A stretch of 51,653 nt of DNA from the NCBI RefSeq assembly GCF_001854885.1, contig NZ_MDDV01000001.1, forward strand, positions 139,437-191,089. Direction: 5' to 3'. A program made the translations under genes and the position numbers. This document shows positions 14,795-23,292 of the stretch, one piece after another. The DNA is from Ensifer sp. LCM 4579. GTDB lineage: Bacteria; Pseudomonadota; Alphaproteobacteria; Rhizobiales; Rhizobiaceae. Within the stretch, counting starts at the first letter, position 1, and each line of letters begins with the position of its first letter. The notes under the pieces are model-generated. The model ran no database searches and was not told the origin of the DNA. It saw nothing but the letters and a program-made list of their open reading frames with translations.

Positions 14795-15636
14795 GCGCGC
14801 CAACCCGCCCAGTCCTGCGCTGGCATGGCAGCAAGTGGCGCATCGCCCCGTGGGTGGTCGGCCATTTCCCGCCGCATCGCGTCTACGTCGAGCCGTTCGG
14901 CGGTTCGGCAGGCGTGATTTTGAGGAAGCCGCGCGCCCTGTCAGAGATCTACAACGATCTCGATCGGGATCTTGTGCGCATGTTCCGAGTCATCCGGGAG
15001 CGTCCTGAAAGCCTCGCTCTCGCTCTTGAGCTGACGCCGTACGCGCGGGATGAATACCGATCGCTCTATGAGCCGGCCGACTGCGATGTCGAGGCCGCTC
15101 GACGTTTCATCGCCAGATCCTTTATGGGAATGAGCTCCAAGGGCGCTATGGCTCGATCGGGCTTTGATTCCCGGGTGAACCCTGACGGGTTCGGCGGCCG
15201 TCTTCGGTCTCTCCTGGAGGTGCCGGAGCAGGTGATCGCCGTTGCGGAGCGATTCCGGCATGTCGTCATCGAGAATTGCGACGCCCTCCAGCTCGTGCGC
15301 CGTTTCAGCCGGGATGACGCGCTGCTCTATGTCGATCCGCCTTACCTCGCCGAGACCCGCAGCGGCCGGTACTACGCCCACGAGATGACCGACGAGCAGC
15401 ATGCGGCCCTGCTGGACGCCCTCAAGGCTTCAGAGGCGCATGTCGTGCTCTCTGGCTATCCCTCGGCCCTCTATGACGCCGCGCTGGCCGATTGGCTGCG
15501 CGTCGAATCCCCTGCGTACACCGACGGCGGGCACGCCCGGACAGAGGTGCTTTGGATCAACCCGCGCGCGGCGGCGCTCGTCGCCGATCGACGCGCGTAT
15601 CAGCAAGTCGAACTGAATTTGGAGGCGGCGGAGTGA
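14791..15636 (+). CDS. Dam-type (D12 class) N6-adenine DNA methyltransferase
   Basis: A 281-residue D12-class (alpha) adenine methylase. Motif X/I block: LRWHGSKWRIAPWVVGHFPP then YVEPFGGSAGVILRK (residues about 25-42). Catalytic motif IV is ALLYVDPPYLAETR (about 182-195). The length fits Dam-like enzymes. ATG 14791 overlaps the previous stop; the frame is open further upstream but in a shadow of the GTG-start gene. With the beta-class and C5 enzymes this makes three intact-looking DNA methyltransferases in 4.2 kb with no endonuclease. Confidence 0.9.
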   Translation: MSAPTRPVLRWHGSKWRIAPWVVGHFPPHRVYVEPFGGSAGVILRKPRALSEIYNDLDRDLVRMFRVIRERPESLALALELTPYARDEYRSLYEPADCDVEAARRFIARSFMGMSSKGAMARSGFDSRVNPDGFGGRLRSLLEVPEQVIAVAERFRHVVIENCDALQLVRRFSRDDALLYVDPPYLAETRSGRYYAHEMTDEQHAALLDALKASEAHVVLSGYPSALYDAALADWLRVESPAYTDGGHARTEVLWINPRAAALVADRRAYQQVELNLEAAE

Positions 15637-16934
15637 GCATCGCCATCATGTCACAGCTCTTCAAGGCGCATCTCGGCTCGACCGGGCGCAAGATGCTGGC
15701 CGTGCGCCTGGCGGACTTCGCCGACGATGACGGCAAGGGCATCTGGCCGACGGTCGGGCGGCTGGCGCAGGAGACCGAGCTTTCCGAGCGGACGGTGCAA
15801 CGCTTCCTCGGCGAGTTCGTCGACGAGGGGTTGCTGATCGTCGTGAAGAAGGGCGGCGGCAAGCCCGGAGAGGCGACCCGATACGACTTCAACATGGCGG
15901 CGATCGCGCGTCTTCCGTCCTCGAAATCGGTCGCAGACGGGTGTCATGGTGTCACCCATGACACTGTGTCACCCGTGACACCCACGACAGCTACGGGTGA
16001 CACTGACGACGCCGACGGGTGTCACGGTGTCACCCAAACCGTAATAGAACCACCAATAGAACCGTTAGAGAGAGAGGGTGCGCGCGAGGCGGATTTGAAG
16101 GATGGGGATGATCCTTCGAAGTTCGTCCAGCGGGTGAAGGCTCTCGAAATGGGCAGGGCGAACAATCCATGGCCGGGAGCGATCGCCTCGTCGACCGCAT
16201 GGGCGCTCCAGCAGTTCGAGAAGCTGACCCCGGAAGAGCGGCGGTTGGCGGAGGAGCGCAGGGACGCATACCTTGCCGAATGCAAGGCGCAGAAGGTCAA
16301 GAACGTCGCGCTCGGCGTCTACCTCCGGGACAAGAAATTCCTCGATGTGGTGCCTTCTGCGGTGAGGGCGCAAGCCGCGAGTGCGAAGATCGCGGTAGCT
16401 CCATTCGGCCCCGTATGGGCCGGGATGCGGGCGCTGGCGCTGATCGACGGGCCGGAACACGTCGAGGTGCCGCTCGACGTTAGGGACCGCATTGGGCAGA
16501 CGTTCGAAGCCCTGCGCCGCGGAAGCGAAACGAGGGCTCTCGCCTATCTGCACGGCAAGGGCATCGAACTGGGCCCGGACGGTGAGTTGATCTTCCCGTA
16601 TGACTTCGACCAGGCGGAATACCGGCGCCGCACGATCGAGAGCGGCTATCCACGAGCGAACGAACTGCACCTGCAGGCGAAGGGCCGGGAACGGGGCATT
16701 GCGGAAGCGCGCTTTGAGGCGCTGGCCGATCTCTGCGAGCCCGTGCCTGTCGGCTCGGAGCTCTTCGAGCGCTGGCGCGCGCACCACGAGGCGGCCGGCT
16801 GGCCCTTCGTTCCTGATCCCGGCTCCATGCCCGTCGTCTACTTCCCGAAGGGCGGCCCGGAAGCACTGAACGATTTCGAGACGGCCGCACGGGCGGCGCT
16901 GAGACAGGAGCGGAGCGATGATCATGCAGCATAA
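15633..16934 (+). CDS. Replication initiator-like protein with N-terminal winged helix (433 aa)
   Basis: The N-terminal 100 residues hold a winged helix of the replication-protein type: SQLFKAHLGSTGRKMLAVRL, then IWPTVGRLAQETELSERTVQ and LGEFVDEGLLIVVKKGGG. A low-complexity Thr/Asp/Val linker (residues 103-135) is encoded by a cluster of GTGTCAC repeats, and the C-terminal 290 residues have no recognised domain. The arrangement recalls lambda O, whose gene contains the origin iterons. I take GTG 15633 (GTGA overlap with the upstream stop, GGAGGCGG just before) or ATG 15648 as start. Expected to bind the origin and recruit a helicase; the host would supply the helicase because none is seen here. 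Confidence 0.65.
   Translation: MSIAIMSQLFKAHLGSTGRKMLAVRLADFADDDGKGIWPTVGRLAQETELSERTVQRFLGEFVDEGLLIVVKKGGGKPGEATRYDFNMAAIARLPSSKSVADGCHGVTHDTVSPVTPTTATGDTDDADGCHGVTQTVIEPPIEPLEREGAREADLKDGDDPSKFVQRVKALEMGRANNPWPGAIASSTAWALQQFEKLTPEERRLAEERRDAYLAECKAQKVKNVALGVYLRDKKFLDVVPSAVRAQAASAKIAVAPFGPVWAGMRALALIDGPEHVEVPLDVRDRIGQTFEALRRGSETRALAYLHGKGIELGPDGELIFPYDFDQAEYRRRTIESGYPRANELHLQAKGRERGIAEARFEALADLCEPVPVGSELFERWRAHHEAAGWPFVPDPGSMPVVYFPKGGPEALNDFETAARAALRQERSDDHAA
15936..16075 (+). other. Putative phage replication origin (iterons plus AT-richer tract)
   Basis: Eight copies of GTGTCA(C/T), in both orientations, lie at 15941, 15949, 15958 (inverted), 15966, 15975 (inverted), 15997 (inverted), 16019 and 16027. 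A near-perfect 23-bp direct repeat begins at 15936 and 16014 with one mismatch. A perfect dyad GTGTCAC-CC-GTGACAC spans 15966-15981. Immediately downstream, 16036-16075 is AT-richer and contains AATAGAACC twice. This mirrors lambda ori, where iterons and an AT-rich tract lie inside gene O. Confidence 0.6.
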
Positions 16935-17577
16935 GGGGATGGTCGGCATGCCGATCGCAGTCGGCTCCGGAGATCGCTTCCGGGATCGCATGCGGCGAAT
17001 CACCGACGGCATGCTCGACGAGGGCGCGCTCGTCACGATCAATTGCCGAATCAACGGCGGAAAAGTGCCGTGGTTTGCGCTTCGGGTCTGGACCGGTCGT
17101 GAGAAGGCTGTGGAAAACGCGCTGGACGCGATCGGCATCAACTCGCTCGTGCCGATGCGCAAAGGCCCCGATTTGCGTCGTCGTCATCGCCTGATCGAGG
17201 GCGCGATGATGCCGGTGATCCATGGTTACGTGCTCGTGCAGATGATGCCGAGGGCGGAGTATCTGGCCGGATTGCAGGGCATTGACCATGCGATCGACGT
17301 GCTTGGTGGATGCGAACGGCCGATGCGCATCAGCGACGAAGAGGTAAGCAGATTCAATGCGCTGGCGCGTGACGGTGTCTATGATTGGGAGCGTCCCGTC
17401 GACCTGGTGCTGAAGGCGGGTGAGCGGGTCTTGATCACTGCTGGCCCATTCGGCGGCCTGACGGCAACTGTCGTCACTCCGAGCAAGAAAGGGCGTGGCG
17501 ACGTGGTTGTATCGATCAGCTTCATGGGCGGCGAAGTACCGGTGACAGTGCCTCTTGCTCTTCTGAAAAAGTTGTGA
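16918..17577 (+). CDS. NusG-family antitermination protein (219 aa)
   Basis: Residues about 50-150 form a NusG N-terminal (NGN) domain: VPWFALRVWTGREKAVENAL, then LVPMRKGPDLRRRHR and MPVIHGYVLVQMM, the strand that contacts RNA polymerase in NusG and RfaH. Residues 167-219 form a KOW domain (LKAGERVLITAGPFGGLTAT). NusG paralogues such as RfaH suppress pausing and termination in specific operons. This is the last gene before the structural operon and is followed by a terminator at 17745, which suggests it is the phage late-gene activator, in the role of lambda Q. The N-terminal 48 residues are an extension absent from ordinary NusG. Confidence 0.85.
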   Translation: MIMQHKGMVGMPIAVGSGDRFRDRMRRITDGMLDEGALVTINCRINGGKVPWFALRVWTGREKAVENALDAIGINSLVPMRKGPDLRRRHRLIEGAMMPVIHGYVLVQMMPRAEYLAGLQGIDHAIDVLGGCERPMRISDEEVSRFNALARDGVYDWERPVDLVLKAGERVLITAGPFGGLTATVVTPSKKGRGDVVVSISFMGGEVPVTVPLALLKKL

Positions 17578-17744
17578 GAGTCATTTCGCCATTGGACAAG
17601 CTGATGATCCTGAAGTGAGCCTCTGAAAACGCCTAAACAGCGGGGAGCAATCCCGAGGTCGGTACGCCGGTCAGCCCCAGCCCTGACAGTCTCCCATGCG
17701 AGATATCGATTCAGGGCCAGTGCGCAAGCTATGAGATGATGACC

Positions 17745-17768
17745 AGGCGGCCGGAAGGTCGCCTTTTT
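17745..17768 (+). terminator. Intrinsic terminator in front of late genes
   Basis: Stem AGGCGGCC (17745-17752) pairs with GGTCGCCT (17757-17764), with one G-T wobble and a GGAA tetraloop. It is followed by a T-run to 17768. It lies 14 bases before the first structural gene. The 167 bases between the NusG-like gene and this hairpin hold no convincing ORF; a late promoter might be there (CTGACA at 17683 is a weak -35 candidate). Confidence 0.75.
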
Positions 17769-17781
17769 CACATCAAGAGGT

Positions 17782-18558
17782 ATGGAGTTCGAGTTCCAGA
17801 GCAACATTGCCGAGTGGACGCGGAACCTGGAGGACATCTACCGTCGCCAGATACCGTTTGCCACGGCGCAAGCGCTCAACGACACGGTCGAGGATCTGCG
17901 CGATTATCATCGCATGGTCTTGCCGGTGATCTTCGATCGGCCGACGCGCTACACCTTGAACAGCCTGCGGGTATTGAAGGCGAGCACGCGCCGTGATCTC
18001 GTCGCCGGCATCTACTTCAAGGAAAGCAATCGCAGCGGCAAGCACTATCTCCTGCCGCAGGTCGAGGGCGGGGGCAGGCCGCACAAGCCTTTCGAGCGCT
18101 GGCTTATCCAGCGTGGCATCATGGCCTCGAACGAATACGCCGTGCCGGCCTCTGGCCTGAAGCTCAATGCCTACGGCAATGTGTCGGCAGGCGTGATCAC
18201 GAGCATCCTGTCGCAGCTCTATGCCTCGCCGGATGCGCACCAGTGGGAGACGAAGCGTTCCCGCAAGCGGGCTGGCCCGTCGCGCAATCGATACTTCGTC
18301 CCGCAGCCGGGCAGCTCGCTTCGGCGGGGGATCTGGCGGCGGAAGGGAAAGAAGTCGATCGAGCCCGTCTTCGTCTTCGTCTCGTCGGTCACATACCAGG
18401 CGCGCTATCAGTTCTTCGACATCAGCCTTGAACGTGCGCGCATGTCCTTCCCGCTCCACTTCGAACGGCGCTTGCTCGCCGGCATAGAGGACCAGCGGTC
18501 CTATCGCTTGAGCCAAGGCATGTCGGCACCCGCTTCCACCTGGTCGATATCACCCTGA
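17782..18558 (+). CDS. Phage structural protein, possibly minor tail/joining (258 aa)
   Basis: First gene after the late terminator. The opening MEFEFQSNIAEWTRNLEDIYRR-type helix with QIPFATAQALNDTVEDLRD resembles the start of phage minor tail or tail-completion proteins (a GPZ-like theme), and the C-terminal part is Arg-rich with aromatic strands (PVFVFVSSVTYQARYQFF). I cannot assign the family with confidence. Its position ahead of the terminase is unusual for a tail protein. Confidence 0.45.
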   Translation: MEFEFQSNIAEWTRNLEDIYRRQIPFATAQALNDTVEDLRDYHRMVLPVIFDRPTRYTLNSLRVLKASTRRDLVAGIYFKESNRSGKHYLLPQVEGGGRPHKPFERWLIQRGIMASNEYAVPASGLKLNAYGNVSAGVITSILSQLYASPDAHQWETKRSRKRAGPSRNRYFVPQPGSSLRRGIWRRKGKKSIEPVFVFVSSVTYQARYQFFDISLERARMSFPLHFERRLLAGIEDQRSYRLSQGMSAPASTWSISP

Positions 18559-18576
18559 CCGGGCGGTGCATCGCCT

Positions 18577-18603
18577 TCCGAGGGGGCACCTCGACCCCTC
18601 GGA
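18577..18603. other. Candidate cos region
   Basis: A 9-bp perfect inverted repeat (TCCGAGGGG at 18577-18585 and CCCCTCGGA at 18595-18603) flanks GCACCTCGA, in the 162-base gap just upstream of the small terminase gene. That is where cos lies in lambda-like phages. The core GGGGGCACCTCG vaguely resembles lambda cosN. There is no T-run after the stem, so it is not a typical terminator. Confidence 0.3.
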
Positions 18604-18720
18604 GACCATCACGGGTCCTTCCAGCGATCCAAGGCCCCGCGAGGTAGTTCGAACCCCGGTTTGTTTGACTAACTTGCGCAGCGCGAAGGCTGTTTTTGCC
18701 ATTGTTGTTGTTGCGCTCCC

Positions 18721-19383
18721 ATGAGCATGAACGAAGACATCAGCCGACTGACGGAAAGCCAGATCGAAGCCTTGGTGGCGCGCTACCCGCTGCCCGAGGG
18801 CGTGGTGGATTGCGTCATGACGCGGGAGGAGCTTGCTGAAGCGGTTGCTGTTTCCCTGCCGACGATCTCGGAGTGGATCACCAGGGGAATGCCGGTCAAG
18901 GAAATGGGCGGGCAGGGCAAGCCCTATCAGCTGGTGCTCTCGCACTGCTGGGCATGGCGGCAAGCCTGGAAGGCGCAGGAGGATCTTCGCTCCGACCAGG
19001 TCAAGCGCACGCAGGCGGCGATGCGGCTTGCGCTTGTCGGCGGTTCTGCCGGCGACAGCCTCGAAGCGCTCGACCCGAAAACCCGCCGCGAGATCCTTGC
19101 GGTGCAGATCGAGCAGGAGCGCTTCCAGCGAGAGCGGAACGAGCTGCTGCGGCGTCCCGACGTGGCCGAGATGCTGGATACGCTTTACGGCATCATCCGC
19201 GACACGATGGAGAGTGCGCCGGATCGGGTGGAACGCCGCGAGGCGATTCCGGCAAAGGTGACGGGCGCCCTCGTCGAGATCTGCGACGAGCTGGTCGACG
19301 AAGTGCGCCGGCGGATCGATGATTTCTGGTCGAGCCGTCCAGTCCGAGAAGTCACGCAGAAGCGGGATCTGTTCGATGCGTAG
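18721..19383 (+). CDS. Terminase small subunit (Nu1-like)
   Basis: Residues about 38-60 carry an HTH, MTREELAEAVAVSLPTISEW then ITRGMPVKEMG, which fits the Nu1-type winged helix that recognises cos. A charged helical middle region (QAAMRLALVGG, EILAVQIEQERFQRERNELL) and a C-terminal helical tail follow, the latter probably contacting the large subunit. The gene overlaps the large-subunit gene by 8 bases. ATG at 18721 or 18727; neither has a good ribosome-binding site. Confidence 0.75.
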   Translation: MSMNEDISRLTESQIEALVARYPLPEGVVDCVMTREELAEAVAVSLPTISEWITRGMPVKEMGGQGKPYQLVLSHCWAWRQAWKAQEDLRSDQVKRTQAAMRLALVGGSAGDSLEALDPKTRREILAVQIEQERFQRERNELLRRPDVAEMLDTLYGIIRDTMESAPDRVERREAIPAKVTGALVEICDELVDEVRRRIDDFWSSRPVREVTQKRDLFDA

Positions 19384-21505
19384 CATGCCGGACTGGGTGC
19401 GGTTCCTGCCGTCGCCGACTCCGCCCCAGTTCGCCGATCCCGGCAAGCTCGTCATCGAGCGGCTGACGACGTTGCGGCCTGCGCGAAGGATCGACGTTCC
19501 GACCTGGGCGGAAGAATCCCGCCGCCTGTCGACCTCGAGCTACCAGGGCCTGTGGCGAAACGACTTTGCGCCCTACATGACCGAGCCGTCGCGCATGGTC
19601 ACGTCGCGCAAATATGGCGCGGTGGTCTTTGTCGGCCCGGCGCGTACGGCGAAGTCGGAAAGTCTTGTACTCAACACCGTGGGCCATCGCGTCGAGTGCC
19701 AGCCGTCCGACATGCTGATCGTCTGCCAGACGAAGGACAGCGCGCAGCAGTTCTCGGAGCAGAAGCTTGCCCCGATGCTGCGGGCGAACAAGCACCTGGC
19801 GCAGGCGCAGTTGTCCGGCCGTGGTGCCGACAACATCCACAAGAAGCGGTTCGAAGGGAACATGAACCTGCTGATCGGCTGGCCGGTCATCGGTTACTTC
19901 AGTCAGAACGAATACCCGATCGTCATCGTCACGGATCGGGACCGCATGACGGATGACGTCGACGGGGAAGGCGATCCCTTCACACTGGCGCGCAAGCGGA
20001 CGCAGCATGCCGGCTCTCTCGGCATGGTGGTCGAGGAAAGCTCGCCGGGCAGGCTGATCGAAAGGGATGACTGGAAGCCGTCGACACCGCACGAGGCGCC
20101 GCCATGCTCTGGAATTCTCGGCGATTACAATCTCGGGACGCGCGGCGCCTTCTATTGGACCTGCCCGTCTTGCAATGAGCCGTTCCGGCCGGAGTTCGAT
20201 CTTCTGCAGTGGGAGACGAAGGCGAGCCCGGGCGAGAGCGCCAAGACGGTGGAGATGATCTGCCCGAACGGCTGCTGCATCCCGCCTCAGGCGAAATTCG
20301 AATGCAACAAGGCAGGGATCTGGCTGCACGAGACGAACGGCGGCAAGGATGTCTGTGAGATCGACGATCCGAATATCCGGGACTCGGAGATCGTCTCCTA
20401 TCGCTGCGAAGGCCCGATCGCGGCCATGCAGAGCTGGGAACAGCTCGTGCTTCGTTACCTGGAGGCGAAAGACAAGTTCGACTCCAGCGGCGATGACACC
20501 GCGCTAAAAGCGACGATCAACCTCGACCAGGGCAAGGCTTATCTGCCTGTCGTCAGGAGCATCGGCGAGTCGGTATCGGAGGATACGCTTCGCGCGCTGG
20601 CAGAGCGTTTCCCGCTGCGGATCGTCCCTGCGGAAGCACGGTTCCTGACGATCCAGATCGACGTGCAGATCAACCGTTTCGTCGTTCATGTCGACGCGTG
20701 GGGCGAAGGGCTGGAGCGCTGGCTGATCGACCGGTTTGACATCTCCCAGCCGCCGGAGACGGCGCCAGGCGGCGAGCGAGACGAAAAGGGAAACGCCCGC
20801 CGCGCGATCGACCCGGCTCGCTACTTCGAGGATTGGGCCGATCTGCCGGCAATGCTGCACAAGTCCTATCCGATCGAGGGCAGCGAGTTTTCGCTGATGC
20901 CCGTCGCGATGATCATCGACTCGGCCGGGCGCCCGGGCGTCACGCCGAACGCCTATCGCTTCCTCAGGAAGATGAAGCGGGAAGGCCTCGGACAGCGCGT
21001 GTTTCTCGCTAAGGGCAGTCCCCGCCTCGACGATCGGGCGCGGCATGTCGAGCCGGAGAAGGTGCTGCAGCAGAAGGGTCGGAAGATCAGCGACATCAAG
21101 CTGGTTTTCGTCGGAACGAACAAGCTGAAGGATGAAGTCATCCTCGCCGTCACCCGCAAGGAAGCGGGGCCCGGCAAGTATCATCTGAGCGAGCACCTGC
21201 CTGCGCAGGTCTTTGCCGAGATGACGGCCGAGACCCGGACAGAAAAGGGATGGGAGCGCCGGAAGAGCGGCGCGGCGAACGAAGCCTTCGACCTCTCGGT
21301 CTACGGAAAGGCGCTCGTCATCATCCTGAAGGGCGAAAAGATCGACTGGGGCAATCCGCAGTCGGTCCCGCACTGGGCCCGGCCCGCCAACGAGAATTCC
21401 TTCGCCGTGCGGCAACAGCCGGGCGGCGTCGCCTCGCAAAATGCAGAACTGATCCATCCCGCGCCGGTTCGCCGGCGTCGGGTCCTCTCACAAGGTATCC
21501 GCTAA
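19376..21505 (+). CDS. Terminase large subunit (lambda GpA family)
   Basis: A 709-residue packaging motor. N-terminal ATPase: adenine-binding SYQGLWRNDFAPYMTEPSRM, Walker A-like FVGPARTAKSESL (about residues 85-97) and a hydrophobic strand IVIVTDRDRM (about 182-191) at the Walker B position. A zinc-ribbon-like CPSCNEPF ... CPNGCC follows, then an RNase H-like nuclease domain with FLTIQIDVQ and MIIDSAGRPG acidic residues, and HYH-type end YHLSEHLPAQVFAEM. GpA terminases cut at cos and package linear DNA into the prohead. I use ATG 19376, overlapping the small subunit; 19385 is an alternative. Confidence 0.9.
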   Translation: MRSMPDWVRFLPSPTPPQFADPGKLVIERLTTLRPARRIDVPTWAEESRRLSTSSYQGLWRNDFAPYMTEPSRMVTSRKYGAVVFVGPARTAKSESLVLNTVGHRVECQPSDMLIVCQTKDSAQQFSEQKLAPMLRANKHLAQAQLSGRGADNIHKKRFEGNMNLLIGWPVIGYFSQNEYPIVIVTDRDRMTDDVDGEGDPFTLARKRTQHAGSLGMVVEESSPGRLIERDDWKPSTPHEAPPCSGILGDYNLGTRGAFYWTCPSCNEPFRPEFDLLQWETKASPGESAKTVEMICPNGCCIPPQAKFECNKAGIWLHETNGGKDVCEIDDPNIRDSEIVSYRCEGPIAAMQSWEQLVLRYLEAKDKFDSSGDDTALKATINLDQGKAYLPVVRSIGESVSEDTLRALAERFPLRIVPAEARFLTIQIDVQINRFVVHVDAWGEGLERWLIDRFDISQPPETAPGGERDEKGNARRAIDPARYFEDWADLPAMLHKSYPIEGSEFSLMPVAMIIDSAGRPGVTPNAYRFLRKMKREGLGQRVFLAKGSPRLDDRARHVEPEKVLQQKGRKISDIKLVFVGTNKLKDEVILAVTRKEAGPGKYHLSEHLPAQVFAEMTAETRTEKGWERRKSGAANEAFDLSVYGKALVIILKGEKIDWGNPQSVPHWARPANENSFAVRQQPGGVASQNAELIHPAPVRRRRVLSQGIR

Positions 21506-21730
21506 ATGGCCGGCATCACTCTCGCACAGGCGCAGGCGCAGCTTGATCTCTGGCTCGCCGCTTCCACCGCCGTGGCGAAAAAGCAGTCCTACTCGATCGC
21601 GGGCCGTTCTCTGACGCTCGCCGACGCATCCGACATCCAGTCCAACATCGAATACTGGAATTCGATGGTGCAGAAGCTCTCTGCGGCTGCGACCGGGCGC
21701 GGCCGTCTGCGCTACGGAGTAGCCGAATGA
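21506..21730 (+). CDS. DUF6148 / gpW-like head-tail connector
   Basis: A 74-residue protein with MAGITLAQAQAQLDLWLAAS and SYSIAGRSLTLADASDIQ, the hallmark of DUF6148, the small helical protein found between terminase and portal genes in lambda-like phages (gpW position). gpW plugs the portal and forms the tail-binding platform. It follows the terminase stop without a gap and overlaps the portal start by 4 bases. Confidence 0.8.
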   Translation: MAGITLAQAQAQLDLWLAASTAVAKKQSYSIAGRSLTLADASDIQSNIEYWNSMVQKLSAAATGRGRLRYGVAE

Positions 21731-23292
21731 AGCTGCCTCGCGCCCCTATGACGCTGCTGGATCGCGCGATCGCCGTGTTCGATCCCGTACGCGCCGTGCG
21801 CCGCCATCAGGCGCGGCAGGTCCTCGCGCTTTCGACCGGCGGCTATACCGGCGGAAAGAAGAGCCGGCGGCAAACGCAGAATTGGAACGTCGATGGCGGA
21901 AGCGCCAACACGGACACGGTTCCAGATCTGCCGACGCTTCGGGCTCGATCGCGCGATCTGCGCCGGAACGTGCCGATCGCGACGGGCGCGATCGCGACCC
22001 GTGTCACCAACGTGATCGGCGAGGGCCTGCAGGTCTATCCGAAAATCGACCGCAAGGCGCTCGGTCTCAGCGTCCAGCAGGCGCGGGAATGGAATCGGAA
22101 GGCGAAGACGGAATTCGAGCTTGCTGCATGGACGGCCGATTTTACCGGCGTGCAGAGCTTCGACGAGCTGCAGGCGCTCGTCTTTGGATCGACCGACGAA
22201 TCCGGCGACGTGTTCGCCATCCGCCGCTATCGCAAGGATGCCGGCGATACCTACGGCACGAAACTGCAGATCGTCGAGGCGGATCGGGTATCGAACCCGA
22301 ACTTCGGCATGGATACCGACACGCTCGTCGCCGGCGTCGAGACCAGCGAAAGCGGCGTGGTGCGCGCCTATCATGTGAGCGACCGGCACCCCGGCGATCT
22401 GTTCCGCAAGGCCATGAGCTGGCGCCGCGTGCCGGCCTTCTACAATGACGGCCGCCCGATCGTTCTGCATCTCTTCAAGCGCCTTCGTCCCGACCAGGCG
22501 AGGGGAGTGCCTTACCTGGCGCCTGTTGTCGAGATCCTGAAACAGTTCGGCGAATATACCGATGCTGAGGTGCAGGCGGCCGTCATCTCCGCCTTCTTCA
22601 CCGTTTTCGTGAAAGGCTCTCCGGATGGTTCGACCGGGCCGCTTCCGACGTCGGACACAAGCCCGGCTTCCGGTGCTGAAGAAGTGAAGCTCGGCGCCGG
22701 CGCGATCGTGAGCCTTGCCGATGGCGAGGACATCGCCGTTGCCAACCCGAACCGGCCGAATCCGAATTTCGACGCTTTTGCGCAGGCGCTTCTCCGACAG
22801 ATCGGCGTTGCGCTGGAGATCCCGTTCGAGCTGCTGATCAAGCACTTCACGTCCAGCTACTCGGCAAGCCGTGCAGCGCTGGAAATGGCCTGGCAGACGT
22901 TCCGGCGTGAGCGCGCCTGGCTCGTGAAGAGCTTCTGCCAGCCGTTTTACGAGTGGGTGATCGAAGAGGCGATCCTGATCGGCCGGTTGGATGCGCCCGG
23001 CTTTTTCGCCGATCCGGCGCGGCGGGCCGCGTGGCTCAAGACCGACTGGTACGGCCCGACGAAGGTTTCGCTCGATCCGAAGAAGGATGCCGAGGCCGAC
23101 AGGCAGGACCTGGAGAACCGCACAAAGACGCGCCAGCAGATCATCATGGAGCGCACCGGCGGCGATCTCGAAAGCAAGTACGAGCAGCTCGGCATCGAAG
23201 AGCGGCTGGCGGAAGAAAACGGCCTTTCGGCGCCGCCGACACCTTCCGGCGCCGCTGATGACACAGGCGAAGACGAGGAGAAAGAGGAATGA
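21727..23292 (+). CDS. Portal protein, lambda family
   Basis: A 521-residue lambda-type portal (gpB-like). Typical features include DTVPDLPTLRARSRDLRRNV with PIATGAIATRVTNVIGEGLQ near residues 60-100, SFDELQALVFGSTDESGDVF, and the stem-region motif GVALEIPFELLIKHFTSSYS with ASRAALEMAWQTFRRER. The dodecameric ring forms the DNA channel at the capsid vertex. The C-terminal 60 residues are charged and low-complexity. It overlaps the protease gene by 4 bases. Confidence 0.9.
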   Translation: MKLPRAPMTLLDRAIAVFDPVRAVRRHQARQVLALSTGGYTGGKKSRRQTQNWNVDGGSANTDTVPDLPTLRARSRDLRRNVPIATGAIATRVTNVIGEGLQVYPKIDRKALGLSVQQAREWNRKAKTEFELAAWTADFTGVQSFDELQALVFGSTDESGDVFAIRRYRKDAGDTYGTKLQIVEADRVSNPNFGMDTDTLVAGVETSESGVVRAYHVSDRHPGDLFRKAMSWRRVPAFYNDGRPIVLHLFKRLRPDQARGVPYLAPVVEILKQFGEYTDAEVQAAVISAFFTVFVKGSPDGSTGPLPTSDTSPASGAEEVKLGAGAIVSLADGEDIAVANPNRPNPNFDAFAQALLRQIGVALEIPFELLIKHFTSSYSASRAALEMAWQTFRRERAWLVKSFCQPFYEWVIEEAILIGRLDAPGFFADPARRAAWLKTDWYGPTKVSLDPKKDAEADRQDLENRTKTRQQIIMERTGGDLESKYEQLGIEERLAEENGLSAPPTPSGAADDTGEDEEKEE

